Part shown: positions 1 to 17,824 of the stretch, one piece after another | Layout: each line of letters starts with the position of its first letter | Numbering within the stretch: position 1 is the first letter of the stretch | Source: Anaeromyces robustus | Taxonomy: Eukaryota > Neocallimastigomycota > Neocallimastigomycetes > Neocallimastigales > Neocallimastigaceae | Direction of reading: 5' to 3' | NCBI GenBank assembly: GCA_002104895.1 | Contig: MCFG01000117.1 | Coordinates: 57,501-90,000, forward strand | Length of the DNA: 32,500 nucleotides | The notes under the pieces: model-generated | The model's input: the letters and a program-made list of their open reading frames with translations, nothing else | What the model was told of the DNA's origin: nothing | Database searches by the model: none | Translations under genes and position numbers: made by a program

Positions 1-275
1 ATATAAAGATATTAATTGAAATAGCAAATAAATATATATATATATATATAAACAATAAAACAAAAGCAAGAAAAAATTTTATAGAAACAATAAAATAAAA
101 TAATAAAAGTATACAATAAAAGTATACAATAATAATAAAAAAAAAATAAAGAAATAAAGAAATTGAAAACAAAATAAAATAAAATAAAAATGAATTAAAA
201 TAGAATAATAGAATAACTGGTATTAAAAAAAAAATTAATACAGTAACATTAAAAATAAAATAAAAAAATAAAAAT

Positions 276-306
<31 letters not shown>

Positions 307-888
307 TATATGTATAAATATGTAATATAATTAAACAAAAATTTTTTTGTAAAATTTTTTTCTTAAATATATTTATTATCTTCATTTTTTTATCTTTATT
401 TTATTTTTTTTTTTTTTTTAATTTTTTATTATTTTTATATATTTAGTTTTATTATTTTCATATTTAAAATTTATAATTATTATTATTATTTTTTTTTTTT
501 GAAGTAATAAATAAATAAATAAATAAAATTATGTATTATCAAATGATAATAGAAATGTAAAAGAAGAAAAAAAAAATAATTATAGTGATAATAATAATAA
601 TTTCAAAAAATAGGATATAATGATTTTATTATAATAAGTATTTTTTTAATAATATTATTAATTTGATTATTCAAAAAAAAGAAAAATTTAAATTATAAAT
701 TTCTTTGAAAAGTTTTAGTATATTTTATTATTAATTTTAAATATATATAAATTATCATAGAAAATATATATATATAATATAATAGTACATGAAATAATAC
801 ACAGATATATCTAATAATATTTAAAAATTAAAATTAATGATAATAATTAATAAAAAAAAATTTCGTTTTTTTCTTTTTTTTTTTTTTT
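1..888. other. Intergenic region, 3' side of the remodeller gene
   Basis: Extremely A/T-rich sequence downstream of the minus-strand remodeller gene, with short poly-A, poly-T and AATAA-type runs. A 29-codon asparagine-rich open stretch ends near 612 on the plus strand, but it has a stop just upstream, no usable start and no convincing splice acceptor. I see no gene, tRNA or longer repeat here. Confidence 0.7.
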
Positions 889-6886
<5,998 letters not shown>

Positions 6887-7625
6887 TTTATATATTATAT
6901 ATTATACTATGTATTATTTACAGATTCTTATTTTCTTAATTAAAAATGCATAATAAAAATAATTCAAGTCTAAATTTCTATGAAATATTTAATATATCAT
7001 TACAAAAATTTACAAAATGATTAAAATTTTATTTTGAATTTTATCCATATTTAAAAAATTATATATATAAACTTAATTAAATTACATTTAAAAATATTTA
7101 TTAAAGTTTTTTGAATAAATTTATTCTTTTTTCTGCATAAATTTATTCTATACTTTATTTTTATTATATATGTGTTAATTTTCTACCTACACTTAATAAA
7201 CATCACGTATTAATATAAATAATATAAATAATAAAAAAAATGAAAAAAAATGAAAAAAAATATTATTATTATTAAAATTTATATTAAATATATTTTATTG
7301 TAAAAAAACAATCTTTTTACCTCTTTTGTTGGAAATTATCATATAATTGTTTTATAACAACTAAATATGTGATATTCCAATTATTCTTAATATTTTTTTT
7401 TAATTTGTATAAAACTTTTTAAATTATCATATTTGTTGTAGTCACATGATTTTTTTAAAATTGATCTTAAAAATAACAAATATTTATTAATTTATCTATT
7501 ATATATAATAATCTATTGTTAATATATTGGCTTATATTTTATTTTTTTTTTTATTTTTTTTTTTTTAATTATTTTAAAGTTTCAAAAAAAATTCTTTTCA
7601 TTAAAAATTAATAAAATAATATAAA
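6887..7625. promoter_or_regulatory. Divergent intergenic region between remodeller and DBP8
   Basis: The remodeller start (6886, minus) and the DBP8 start (7626, plus) face away from each other across 739 bp, so this stretch probably holds both promoters. It is A/T-rich with poly-T runs at 7540-7566 just before the DBP8 start. I cannot point to a specific TATA element in this composition. An ATAATTCAAGTC motif at about 6959 recurs elsewhere in the window. Confidence 0.5.
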
Positions 7626-9872
7626 ATGACTTTAAAGAAATTAGATGACACAAAAATTAATTCAAATGAAGAAGAAATTACCTCAAAAAATGAAAATTTA
7701 AATAATAATGATAAAGTTGAAAAGCAAGATAATGAAGAAGAAAATTTAAAAGAAAAAGAAGAAAATATAAATAATACTAGTGATGAAAACAGTGAGAGTG
7801 AAAGTGAGAGTGATGATAATGAATTATTACATAAATCATTCGAAGATTTAGGTTTATCACATTGGTTAATTGATGCAACAAATAATTTATCAATGAAGAA
7901 ACCAACTGAAATTCAAAGCGCTTGCATACCTGAAATTTTAGCAGGTATAATAATATTATCAATTGAAATAAAAATATTTAAATTCTTTTACATTCATTAT
8001 ACATACAATTACTCATTAATTTTTAATTTTTTGATAATTCATTAACTTATATTCTTACTTCAAATTATTATTTCCTACTATTGATAGGTAAAGATGTTAT
8101 TGGTAGTGCCAAAACAGGTAGTGGTAAAACTGCTGCCTTTGCTTTACCTATTTTACAAAAATTAGCCGAAGATCCATTTGGTGTATTTGCTTTAATATTA
8201 ACACCAACTAGGTTAGTAAAATAATTTAATATTTATGAAATAAGTAAAATTTAAATGTTATAAAAGTTTTGATTATTAATCATTTATAATAAATAATTCA
8301 AGTCTATAATGTCTTAAACGTTATTTCTATTATAATTAATAATCTTAAAAAATATTTTATAATTTATATTAATTTCTTATTTAAAAAAAAAAAAATCAAA
8401 TTTCTAAAATTTCATAATTATTAAAAATAAAAAATTATCATTTTTTATTTTTAATGTTTTATTTCTATTATATCATAATATTAAATTTTATAAAAAAAAA
8501 ATTATAGAGAATTAGCATTTCAAATTGCAGAACAATTTAGAGCTTTAGGTTCTTCAATTAATCTAAAACAATCTATTATTGTAGGTGGACTTGGTAAGTT
8601 ATGATTATATAAGTAATAATTATATATTTAAATATGGCTATTTTCTGAAAAATAATCATATTTATTAAATTCCTTTTTTTTTTAGATATGATGACTCAAG
8701 CTATTGAATTGTCAAGAAAACCACATATCGTTATTGCGACACCTGGAAGATTAGTTGACCATATTAACAGTAGTACTAATGCTATTCATTTTAAAAGAAT
8801 AAAATTCTTGGTATAATATATTACAATCTAATTAATTCTATAATAATAATAATATACCCGTAAATTTAAACAAAATATATAATAAAATTAGTAATATTGA
8901 TTAAATATAATATTTTATTATTATATTATAATAAAAAAAAGGTTCTTGATGAAGTTGATCGTTTATTAGATAACACTTTTGCTTCAAGTTTAGAAATTAT
9001 ATTAAATGAACTTCCTAAAAATAGACAAACATTATTATTCAGTGCTACAATCACTCCGGAAATAGAAGAACTTAAAAATTCATCAAAAAAAGAAATGTTT
9101 GTTTATCGTTGTAATGAAAGATTTGATGTTGTTGAAAAATTAGTTCAAAAATATTTATTTATTCCTTCGATGATAAAAGATGTATATTTATCTTATATAC
9201 TAAATAACTGTTTCGAGGATAAAACAATTATTATATTTACAGGAAAATGCAGGTAAATATTACTTAATTTATGATTTTATGTTTCGATAAATTTAAAATA
9301 ATAAAAATAACAATTAAAAATAATATACATATTATTTATATTAAATCATTATTTCCCTATAGAACATGTGAAAGATTAAACATAATGTTAAGAGAATTAG
9401 GATATAGAACTACTTCACTTCATGCTATAATGTCACAAAATGAAAGACTTAGTTCATTAGCAAAATTCAAAAGTAAAATAGTCAAAATTCTTATTGCTAC
9501 AGATGTTGCTGGACGGTATATATTTTTCTTTTATTATTAATTATATATAATTAAATTATAATTAATTAATTATTCTAAATATATTTTTAATATATTATTT
9601 ATATTTGCATTATATATTTTTAGTGGTCTTGATATTGAAAATGTCCAAGTTGTTATTAATTATGACATTCCAGCAAGTCCTGTTGATTATATTCACAGAA
9701 TTGGTCGTACCGCTCGTGCTGGAAGAGGTGGTATTTCTTTATCCTTAATTACAGAACATGATATAGAATTAATTCAAAATATTGAATCTTTAACAAGTAA
9801 CATTAATAATATATTAATAATTATATAATATATATAATATATAAATTATTTAAATTTTAATTTTTAATAATT

Positions 9873-9935
<63 letters not shown>

Positions 9936-10363
9936 TAATTTAATTAATTAAAATTGCTTAGAAAAAAAATTAATTGAGTATGAAGGAATTAATGAAAATG
10001 AAGTATTAAAAATTATGGATAAAGTTAATTTAGCAAAAAGAGTTGCCAACATGGTAATAATAAAAAAAAAAGTTTTAATTAATTAATAATATTGAAATAT
10101 TATGTTGCGATAAGTAATAATATTTTTTGATATAAAATATTTTATAAATAGCATTTGATAGATACAAACTTCGGAGAAAAAAAGATTATCAATAAAACTA
10201 AAAGAGAACGTTCTAATCAAAAACAAAAGGTAGTTTTACATATTTATATATTAAAGTTTATAATTTTTATATATATTTAATTTAATACTAATTTTCCTTG
10301 TAAATAAATATAAATTATTTATAGAATAAAAAGGCCAAAAAGGTTAAAAAATCAAAGAATTAA
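7626..10363 (+). CDS. DBP8: DEAD-box RNA helicase Dbp8/DDX49
   Basis: ATP-dependent RNA helicase of the Dbp8/DDX49 family, which acts in the nucleolus in 18S rRNA maturation (family knowledge). Ten exons: 7626-7944, 8088-8211, 8508-8593, 8686-8810, 8942-9252, 9363-9515, 9624-9796, 9962-10053, 10152-10229, 10325-10363. All junctions are GT-AG and in phase, giving 499 residues. An acidic N-terminal region of about 70 residues precedes the Q motif (PTEIQ). In order come motif I (AKTGSGKT), Ia (PTREL), GG, Ib (TPGR), II (DEVD), III (SAT), motif V (ATDVAGRGLD) and VI (HRIGRTAR), then a lysine-rich tail typical of nucleolar proteins. The core around the Q motif and PTREL reads like DDX49 rather than its relatives Dbp3, Rok1 or Rrp3. 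Motif II has Val where nearly all family members have Ala. Intron 7 carries a (TTA)n run. Confidence 0.97.
9878..9934. repeat. (TTA)n microsatellite in DBP8 intron 7
   Basis: About 19 uninterrupted TTA units lie in the intron between exons 7 and 8, ending about 25 nt before the splice acceptor. Nothing else notable. Confidence 0.9.
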
Positions 10364-10965
10364 AATCATTTATCAACTCAACTATATTTATAACTATCTC
10401 ATTCATATATAACTTATTTTAATTTTATATAAAAAAATGTACATAAAACTTATTATAATTATAGAATAGAATAATATTAAGATTGTCTTTAAATATATAT
10501 ATATTTAAAGGCAAATAATAATAAGTATTTTGACAGTAGTTATATCAAAATTTTCAACTGGTTAATTTATTATTATATTATTATTATAATAATAACTTTT
10601 TATCTATTTATTTATTTATTTATTCATTTATTCATTTATTCATTTATTTATTTATTTATTAAATAATGTATTCACTTATTTACTAATAAAATATCAATAA
10701 AAAATAATAAAAAATAAAATTATAATCTTATAATAAAATTTTATAAAAACATTATAATTACAATATATTATATTATATTATATTTAGTCATTATTATATT
10801 ATTATAATATATTAAAAAATATAATTTTGAAAATATTTGTCAACTAAATAAAATTTTTATTGAAATGACCAATCATATTCATTTTAAATAAAGCCTCATA
10901 TATATGTGTAATTGAAATTTTTGTTTCTTATTGATTCCCTCTTTTAAACAGATTACTTGATTAAT
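10364..10965. other. Intergenic region DBP8-RPS15
   Basis: Contains the 3' flank of DBP8 and the promoter side of RPS15. It includes a perfect 24-nt A/T palindrome bounded by CTTT and AAAG (10487-10510) and an imperfect TTTA/TTCA tetranucleotide run (10606-10660). No gene is seen. The 40 bp before the RPS15 ATG are slightly richer in G/C than the surroundings. Confidence 0.6.
10487..10510. repeat. 24-nt perfect palindrome downstream of DBP8
   Basis: A self-complementary A/T stretch starting CTTTAAAT and ending ATTTAAAG lies 124 nt after the DBP8 stop. It could form a hairpin in the 3' untranslated region. In this base composition chance is a fair explanation. Confidence 0.6.
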
Positions 10966-11754
<789 letters not shown>

Positions 11755-13530
11755 ATGTTTTATTTATATATTACATACTTATTCGAATCAGAGTAAAAAT
11801 AAAAATTTAAAAATAAAAAAAAATCATAAATTAAGTGTAAAAGAATGACGTGTTTAAAAAGGATAACGTGTAAAAAAAGGATATGAAGATATAAATATTG
11901 AAATTTAAGGAATTGGAAATTCAGTTAAAATCATTCAAAAGCATTTTGTAAAGAATATTATTGAAGTTTTATATTTCGTAAGATATATATTAGTTTATAT
12001 TTTTTTTATTTAATTAATAATAAATATATATCTTTCAAAAAAAAAAAAAATCAGTGGGTAAATATAAAATAATAAATGGAAGCTTACTAGTATTTTATCA
12101 AAATATGGATGTGTAGTGGATGTATAAAGTGATATCCAAAATCAAAATATATTAATAATTTATGATTATAAATTGGAAAATAAAATTAGAATTAATAATT
12201 CAAGCCGATAATTGTTATTGTTTACATTATTTATATTTATTTATAAGTATTATTGTGAAACTTTGATTATACCTTGAATTATTTTTAAGAAAAAATGCAT
12301 TATATATATATATATTTTTTACTTTAAAATACAATTATTTTTTAGAAAAAAACTGTATTATATATTTTTTACTTCAAAATATTAATAATTCAAGCCGATA
12401 ATTGTTATTATTTACATTATTTATATCTATTTATAAGTATTATTGTGAAACTTTGATTATACCTTGAATTATTATTAAGAAAAAATGCATTATATATATA
12501 TATATTTTACTTTAAAATACAATTATTTTTTAGAAAAAAAACTGCATTATATATTTTTTACTTCAAAATATAATTTAAAAATTCAAAAATTATTTGTAAA
12601 TACATGTAATTACATATATTATTAAAATTTATTTTTTATGTAGGTATAAAATAGTAATGAATTTAAATAATATTTAAAGATATATGAAATATTTTAATAT
12701 AAATCTTTAATTATTATTAAAATTCATAATTATTTATCTATTATAATTTCTTTATTACGGTTATGTCGATTCTTTTATTATGTCAAGTTCTACTATGTTT
12801 ATTAATTTGTTATTATTATTGTTAATATCTATTGTTATATATTGCTTCTTTTTTTCCATTTATTTTTATATTAAATTAAATTTTTCATATTAATGTTACT
12901 TTAATTATTCATAATAATCTTTGATTTTTATGAATAATTAAGTAGGTCTAGTACTCTTTTAGTACTGTTAATTGAAATCATGTCTACTGATAAGGTGGTT
13001 ACATGCTTCTATTATCTATAATTTTCTTACCTAATTATTTAATATCCAAATATTATACATTATACCTATGAAGCAATATATTCTATAAATTATAATTTTA
13101 TTGTCTATTAGATTTTATTATTTTATATGATTTTAATATATGTATTTTATTTCTTAAAAATTTTTAATAAATAAAAATATACATTATATAACTTATATAG
13201 AAAAAACGTTTTCAATAGTATTTTATCTCAGTACAGTAATATTTCAATATAATTAAATATATAACGAATAAATATTTGTAGCATATGTGTATATAAATTT
13301 ATAAATAAATTTTATAATTTTAATAAAAAAAATATACTAAATTAAAAAAAAATAATAATGCATTGACCACAAAAAATTGTAAAAAATTTGCTGAATTATT
13401 ATATATTTAATTTACTATATGTATTTTAAAAATAAAGAAAAATAAAAAAACATAAACAAAAATATAATAATAAAAATTTATTAAAATTATCCTTTTTAAT
13501 ATTTAAAATTTCAAAATTAAAAATAATAAA
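11755..13530. other. Long intergenic region RPS15-CSN7
   Basis: 1,776 bp without a gene that I can support. It holds a tandem duplication of a 190-bp unit (12191-12569), listed separately. An ATG followed by four codons and a GT (about 12980-12995) lies in slightly G/C-richer sequence but leads to no further exon. A short inverted repeat (AGTACT on both sides of CTTTT) sits near 12950. Confidence 0.6.
12191..12569. repeat. Tandem duplication, two copies of a 190-bp unit
   Basis: Copy 1 is 12191-12380 and copy 2 is 12381-12569. The copies differ by about four substitutions and two small indels, so the duplication is fairly recent. Each unit starts ATTAATAATTCAAGCCG and contains an inverted pair, ATAATTCAAG near the start and CTTGAATTAT about 70 nt later. 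No coding potential is seen in either strand. Confidence 0.9.
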
Positions 13531-15231
13531 ATGGCTGATTCTGGATCGAATTCTCGGTAAACATATAATTAATAACATTTCTATTTTTTTAATATGATAA
13601 TAAAAACTATAAATTAAAAACAAAAACTATAGATTAAAAATAAAACTTAATCATAAAATGAATAATACATTTTATAAAAATTCAATGGTCTTATAAAAAT
13701 TCAAAATCATATACATCTTTTTTCGCTACATATTAATGATAAAATAAATTTTCTTCAATGCCTCAAACTCTTAAAAAATTAAATAAACTAAAAGAAAGAA
13801 ATTAAATATAATAATATTCATAATATCAAACATTTATAAAGAATATATTTAATTTTAATATGAATTAGATTTCAAATTATATTTATTATAGAGATTAATA
13901 ATTATTTTATATATGAAATCTTAATTTTTAACTTAAAACATTTATATATAACATAAAAATAAATAGCTTAGAAACTTTATTGCTTTTAGCAAAACAAAGT
14001 AAAGGAAGAGCTTGTGTTGAAATAATAAAAAATGCAACAGAAGATAGTAGTATATATACCTTTACAGAATTACTGGAATCACCAAATATTGCTGCTGTAA
14101 TAATTATTATATTTACTAAATATCATAAATTATTTTTTTTTACTATTAATTAATAGGATTAAAAATAGTATTAAAAATAGTATTAAAAATATAATTAATT
14201 ATAAAAATTATCTAATCTTTCATATAACATTAAAATAATCATATATATATTATAATATAAAATAAAATAAAATAAAATATAAAAATATAATATAATCCAG
14301 CTTAAAGATAATGAAGAATATTCAAAGTACTATGAAGTTTTAAAACTTTTTGCTTTTGGAACTTATCAAGATTATAAAAGTAAAATTAAAAAAAACAATT
14401 ATTATTATTATATCAATTCAAAAATATAAATAAAATTCATATATATTAATATATACTTTTTTTCACAATTTAAGATTCACCTGATAAATATATACCTTTA
14501 TCTGAAAAGCAATTGATCAAATTAAAGTTATTATCTCTTGTTACATTATCAGGACAATCAAAAGTAAGAATATTAACAGTATTGTCATTAACAATAAAAA
14601 TTATTATATACAAAATTTGAAAACTAATATCGTATCTATAATTTTTATATTGTTTATTAAAAAATATATATATCCACATAAACAATTAAAAAATTAAAAA
14701 ATTAAAAAAAAAAAAAAAATAAAATAAAAAGATATTAAAATATGATGATCTTCTTAAATACTTAGACATTCCAAATGTTAGAGAACTTGAAGATTTATTA
14801 ATCAATGCAATTTATCAAAATATTATTTGTGGAAAATTAGACCAAAGAAATAAGCAAGTTGATATTGAATATACAATGTGTAGGGATTTAGAAACTAAAC
14901 AAATAACAAGTATAAAATATATTTTATCTAATTGGTAAAATATCACGAATTATAATTTTTTTTTTCTTTTCTTTTTTTCTATTTATTAGATTTTTAAATT
15001 TTTAAATTATATAAACAATTTCTCACTAGGTTAAAAACTTCAGAAACTGTTATTGAAAAATTAGACCAAGAAATTAAGAGAATAGATTCTGAAGTTTCTA
15101 AAAAAATAGATGAACAAACTACTTACGATAATTCAATTCAAGAATTAATAAAAAAATATAAATTAGAAGCTATGAATGAAGCCGAAAATTATAAATTGAA
15201 AAAAGAAAAAAAAAAGATACCATATAATTAA
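13531..15231 (+). CDS. CSN7: COP9 signalosome subunit 7 (PCI-domain protein)
   Basis: Subunit of the COP9 signalosome, the complex that removes Nedd8 from cullins and so tunes cullin-RING ubiquitin ligases (family knowledge). Exons: 13531-13556, 13967-14096, 14301-14379, 14475-14563, 14732-14934, 15030-15231, all GT-AG and in phase, giving 242 residues. The N-terminal helical part has SLETLLLLAK-like and LLESPNI segments. LFAFGTYQDYK and KLKLLSLVTLS match the Csn7 core. PNVRELEDLLINAIY followed by GKLDQRNKQVDIEY is the winged-helix half of the PCI domain and is highly specific to Csn7. A lysine/glutamate-rich coiled tail ends in KKKIPYN. Intron 1 (13557-13966, 410 nt) is A/T-rich and holds nothing recognisable. 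The alternative, an eIF3m-type PCI protein, fits less well because of the GKLDQRN segment. Confidence 0.95.
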
Positions 15232-15447
15232 TGAATAAATTAATTACAAATATTTTTACAAGAAAAATATAAATATATATATAATTAAATAAATAAATAA
15301 ATAATAACAATAAGTTTTTATTGTTTTTATTGCTATATCATACTATTAATAATAGTTTTAAAAATAAAAATAATATTTTATAGAAAATATATAAATATAC
15401 ACACAAAAAAACTAAAATAAAAGAATGAAAAAAATGAAAATGAAAAA

Positions 15448-15451
<4 letters not shown>

Positions 15452-15514
<63 letters not shown>
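15452..15514. repeat. (AAT)n microsatellite
   Basis: About 21 AAT units lie 220 bp downstream of the CSN7 stop, between the convergent genes. Non-coding. Confidence 0.9.
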
Positions 15515-15517
<3 letters not shown>

Positions 15518-15996
15518 TAAATATAATTATAAATAATCTATTATGTATAATATAAAATAATAATATTAATTATAACAATAATAAAAGAATAAAAGAATAA
15601 AATATACATATATATATATAATACAATAAAAACATCTTTAAAATAAAAATGTTCTTATTTTTGTTTTTGTTGTTACTTATTTCTAATTATTTATTAAAAT
15701 TTATATTTAAAATTATTTTTACATTTATAATATAAATCCTAATCTTGTTAGTAATAGAACTAATATTAACAATATATATTCTTATAATTAATTATTGTCA
15801 TACTTATTGTATTTTATAAAAAAAAAAAAGTAGATACATTCATATAATATAAATAAATGTGTTTAAAAAGGTCAAAACTGAAATATTATCATAAAATATA
15901 AAATTTTAAAAAGTATATTTTATTGTCAAAAAATATAATTATAATAAATAATATTTATGTATACTGAAAGAATTTGATTCCTTCTGATATTTTAAT

Positions 15997-16030
<34 letters not shown>

Positions 16031-16150
16031 CAGTTATAAATTAATGATTTTTGCTCCATGCTCAATTATTTTCACTTCTATTTTTACAGCCATATATTTA
16101 CATACTATATTTTTTAATATAAATTATTAAAAAAAATTTTTAATAATTTA

Positions 16151-16153
16151 TAT

Positions 16154-16248
<95 letters not shown>

Positions 16249-16251
16249 TTT
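16151..16251. repeat. (TTTA)n tetranucleotide array, left
   Basis: About 25 uninterrupted TTTA units. A second, longer array in the same orientation lies about 850 bp to the right, on the other side of the inverted-repeat element. Confidence 0.9.
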
Positions 16252-16446
16252 TAAAAATATTTTTGTTGAAATGAGATGATCTTGATTCTTGTTATATTTT
16301 ATTTATATTTTTATTAATAAATTTTTCTAACAATTAATATTATTACATTACATGTATATATATTATATCTTGTTATATTAATATAATATATTATATATGT
16401 AAAATTTAATGTACGTCATACATGCGCCACATATTATTTACATACC

Positions 16447-17022
16447 AATATTCTGAGTGTTGCATTTCGGCAATGTACATGAAATTTTTTGCATTGAATG
16501 GTCCTTTACGCCACATTTTATATTGTAAATTTATATAAATATTTTTAACGCCACATTTATATAAAAATTTTTTAAGAGAGTTTATATACTACTAGTACTT
16601 GTATATTAAAGCATTTCTTATTTATTTCATAATTTAAAGAATTATAAATATAAATTTTAAATTTCACTTAATATTTTATTTATTTCATAATTTAAAGAAT
16701 TTATAAATTTTAAATTTCACTTAATATTTTATTTATTTCATAATTTAAATAATTATAGATAAATTTTAAATTTCACTTAATATTTTATTTATTTCATAAG
16801 TTAAATAAAAAAAAAAAAAAAGAAATATTAATAAAAAGAAGATGTCACTAATAAATTGGTTTCATAAATCAATAATAAATAAAATATTGATTTTAATAAT
16901 ATAATAAATTTTTTATTAATTTAATTTATAAGCCACAATATAATACATTTAAATAATACGTTATTTTAATGCGCGATACATTTACAAAATACATTGCCGA
17001 AATGCACACTTCCCCCAATATT
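16447..17022. mobile_element. Possible MITE-like element bounded by inverted repeats
   Basis: The 16-mer TGCATTTCGGCAATGT at 16461-16476 returns as its exact reverse complement at 16991-17006. The match extends imperfectly outward through AGTG to an AATATT on both sides, making arms of about 31-33 bp (16447-16477 and 16990-17022). The interior has no open reading frame. It contains two copies of ACGCCACATTTA 40 bp apart and a tandem repeat of about 56 bp. This organisation fits a non-autonomous inverted-repeat element. I cannot confirm target-site duplications, and no other copy lies in this window, so the call is tentative. Confidence 0.4.
16617..16806. repeat. Tandem repeat, about 3.3 copies of a 53-58-bp unit
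   Basis: Units begin with TTTATTTCATAATTTAA at 16621, 16679 and 16732, with a partial fourth from 16788. Each contains AAATTTTAAATTTCACTTAA. Spacings are 58, 53 and 56 bp. The array lies inside the inverted-repeat-bounded segment. Confidence 0.85.
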
Positions 17023-17107
17023 ACAAATCATATAATTTAAATAATATAAATATAATAAGTTATTACTATGATAAAATATTTATAATATTAAACTTTATTT
17101 CTAACAA

Positions 17108-17108
17108 T

Positions 17109-17183
<75 letters not shown>

Positions 17184-17188
17184 TATAT

Positions 17189-17251
<63 letters not shown>

Positions 17252-17256
17252 TATAT

Positions 17257-17343
<87 letters not shown>

Positions 17344-17345
17344 TT
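17108..17345. repeat. (TTTA)n tetranucleotide array, right
   Basis: Nearly 240 bp of TTTA units, broken only by two TATA-type variants near 17184 and 17252. It ends about 150 bp beyond the 3' end of the coiled-coil gene. Confidence 0.9.
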
Positions 17346-17498
17346 AATTCTTTAATTAATGGGTATAATGATTTTTATAATATTAATAAAATTCTAAAAA
17401 ATTATAATAAATAATAAATAATATTAATAAAAAAAAAAAATAAAATAAAATAAAATAATATAATATAAATTAAAATAATATAAATTAATTTAAACTAT

Positions 17499-17732
17499 TT
17501 ATTTTATAATTTTTTTTTTTTTTGTATACTTTGACGAAGGTGAAATATCAGACCATAAAGATATATTTAAATTTTTATTATTATTATTAGTTGAATCTAC
17601 TGGAGTTTTAGTTTGTGATGGAGGTGTATAAAATAAAGGAGAAGATGACAGATCCAGAGCATTTTCAGATAATAACATTTCATCATTTTTTACATGAATT
17701 TTCTGATTATAAGGAGTGACCATATTATTATT

Positions 17733-17824
<92 letters not shown>

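Larger units (their letters stand above)
15232..17498. other. Convergent intergenic region with dense repeats
   Basis: 2,267 bp between two convergent genes with no coding sequence found. It holds an (AAT)n run (15452-15514), a 32-nt poly-T (15999-16030), two long (TTTA)n arrays and a possible inverted-repeat element, all listed separately. Two small islands with G and C (16411-16560 and 16957-17016) stand out from the near-pure A/T background. Confidence 0.7.

Noticed and set aside
540-612. Short asparagine-rich open stretch on the plus strand, possible last exon of a gene to the left
   Set aside because: Only 29 codons, an in-frame stop just upstream, no clear acceptor and ordinary low-complexity sequence.
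12960-13010. ATG-TCT-ACT-GAT-AAG followed by GT, resembling a tiny first exon
   Set aside because: The following GTGGTT is a poor donor and no downstream exon before CSN7 can be joined to it.
13426-13623. 65-codon minus-strand frame over the CSN7 start
   Set aside because: Hydrophobic low-complexity translation of A/T-rich flank, with no splice or homology support.
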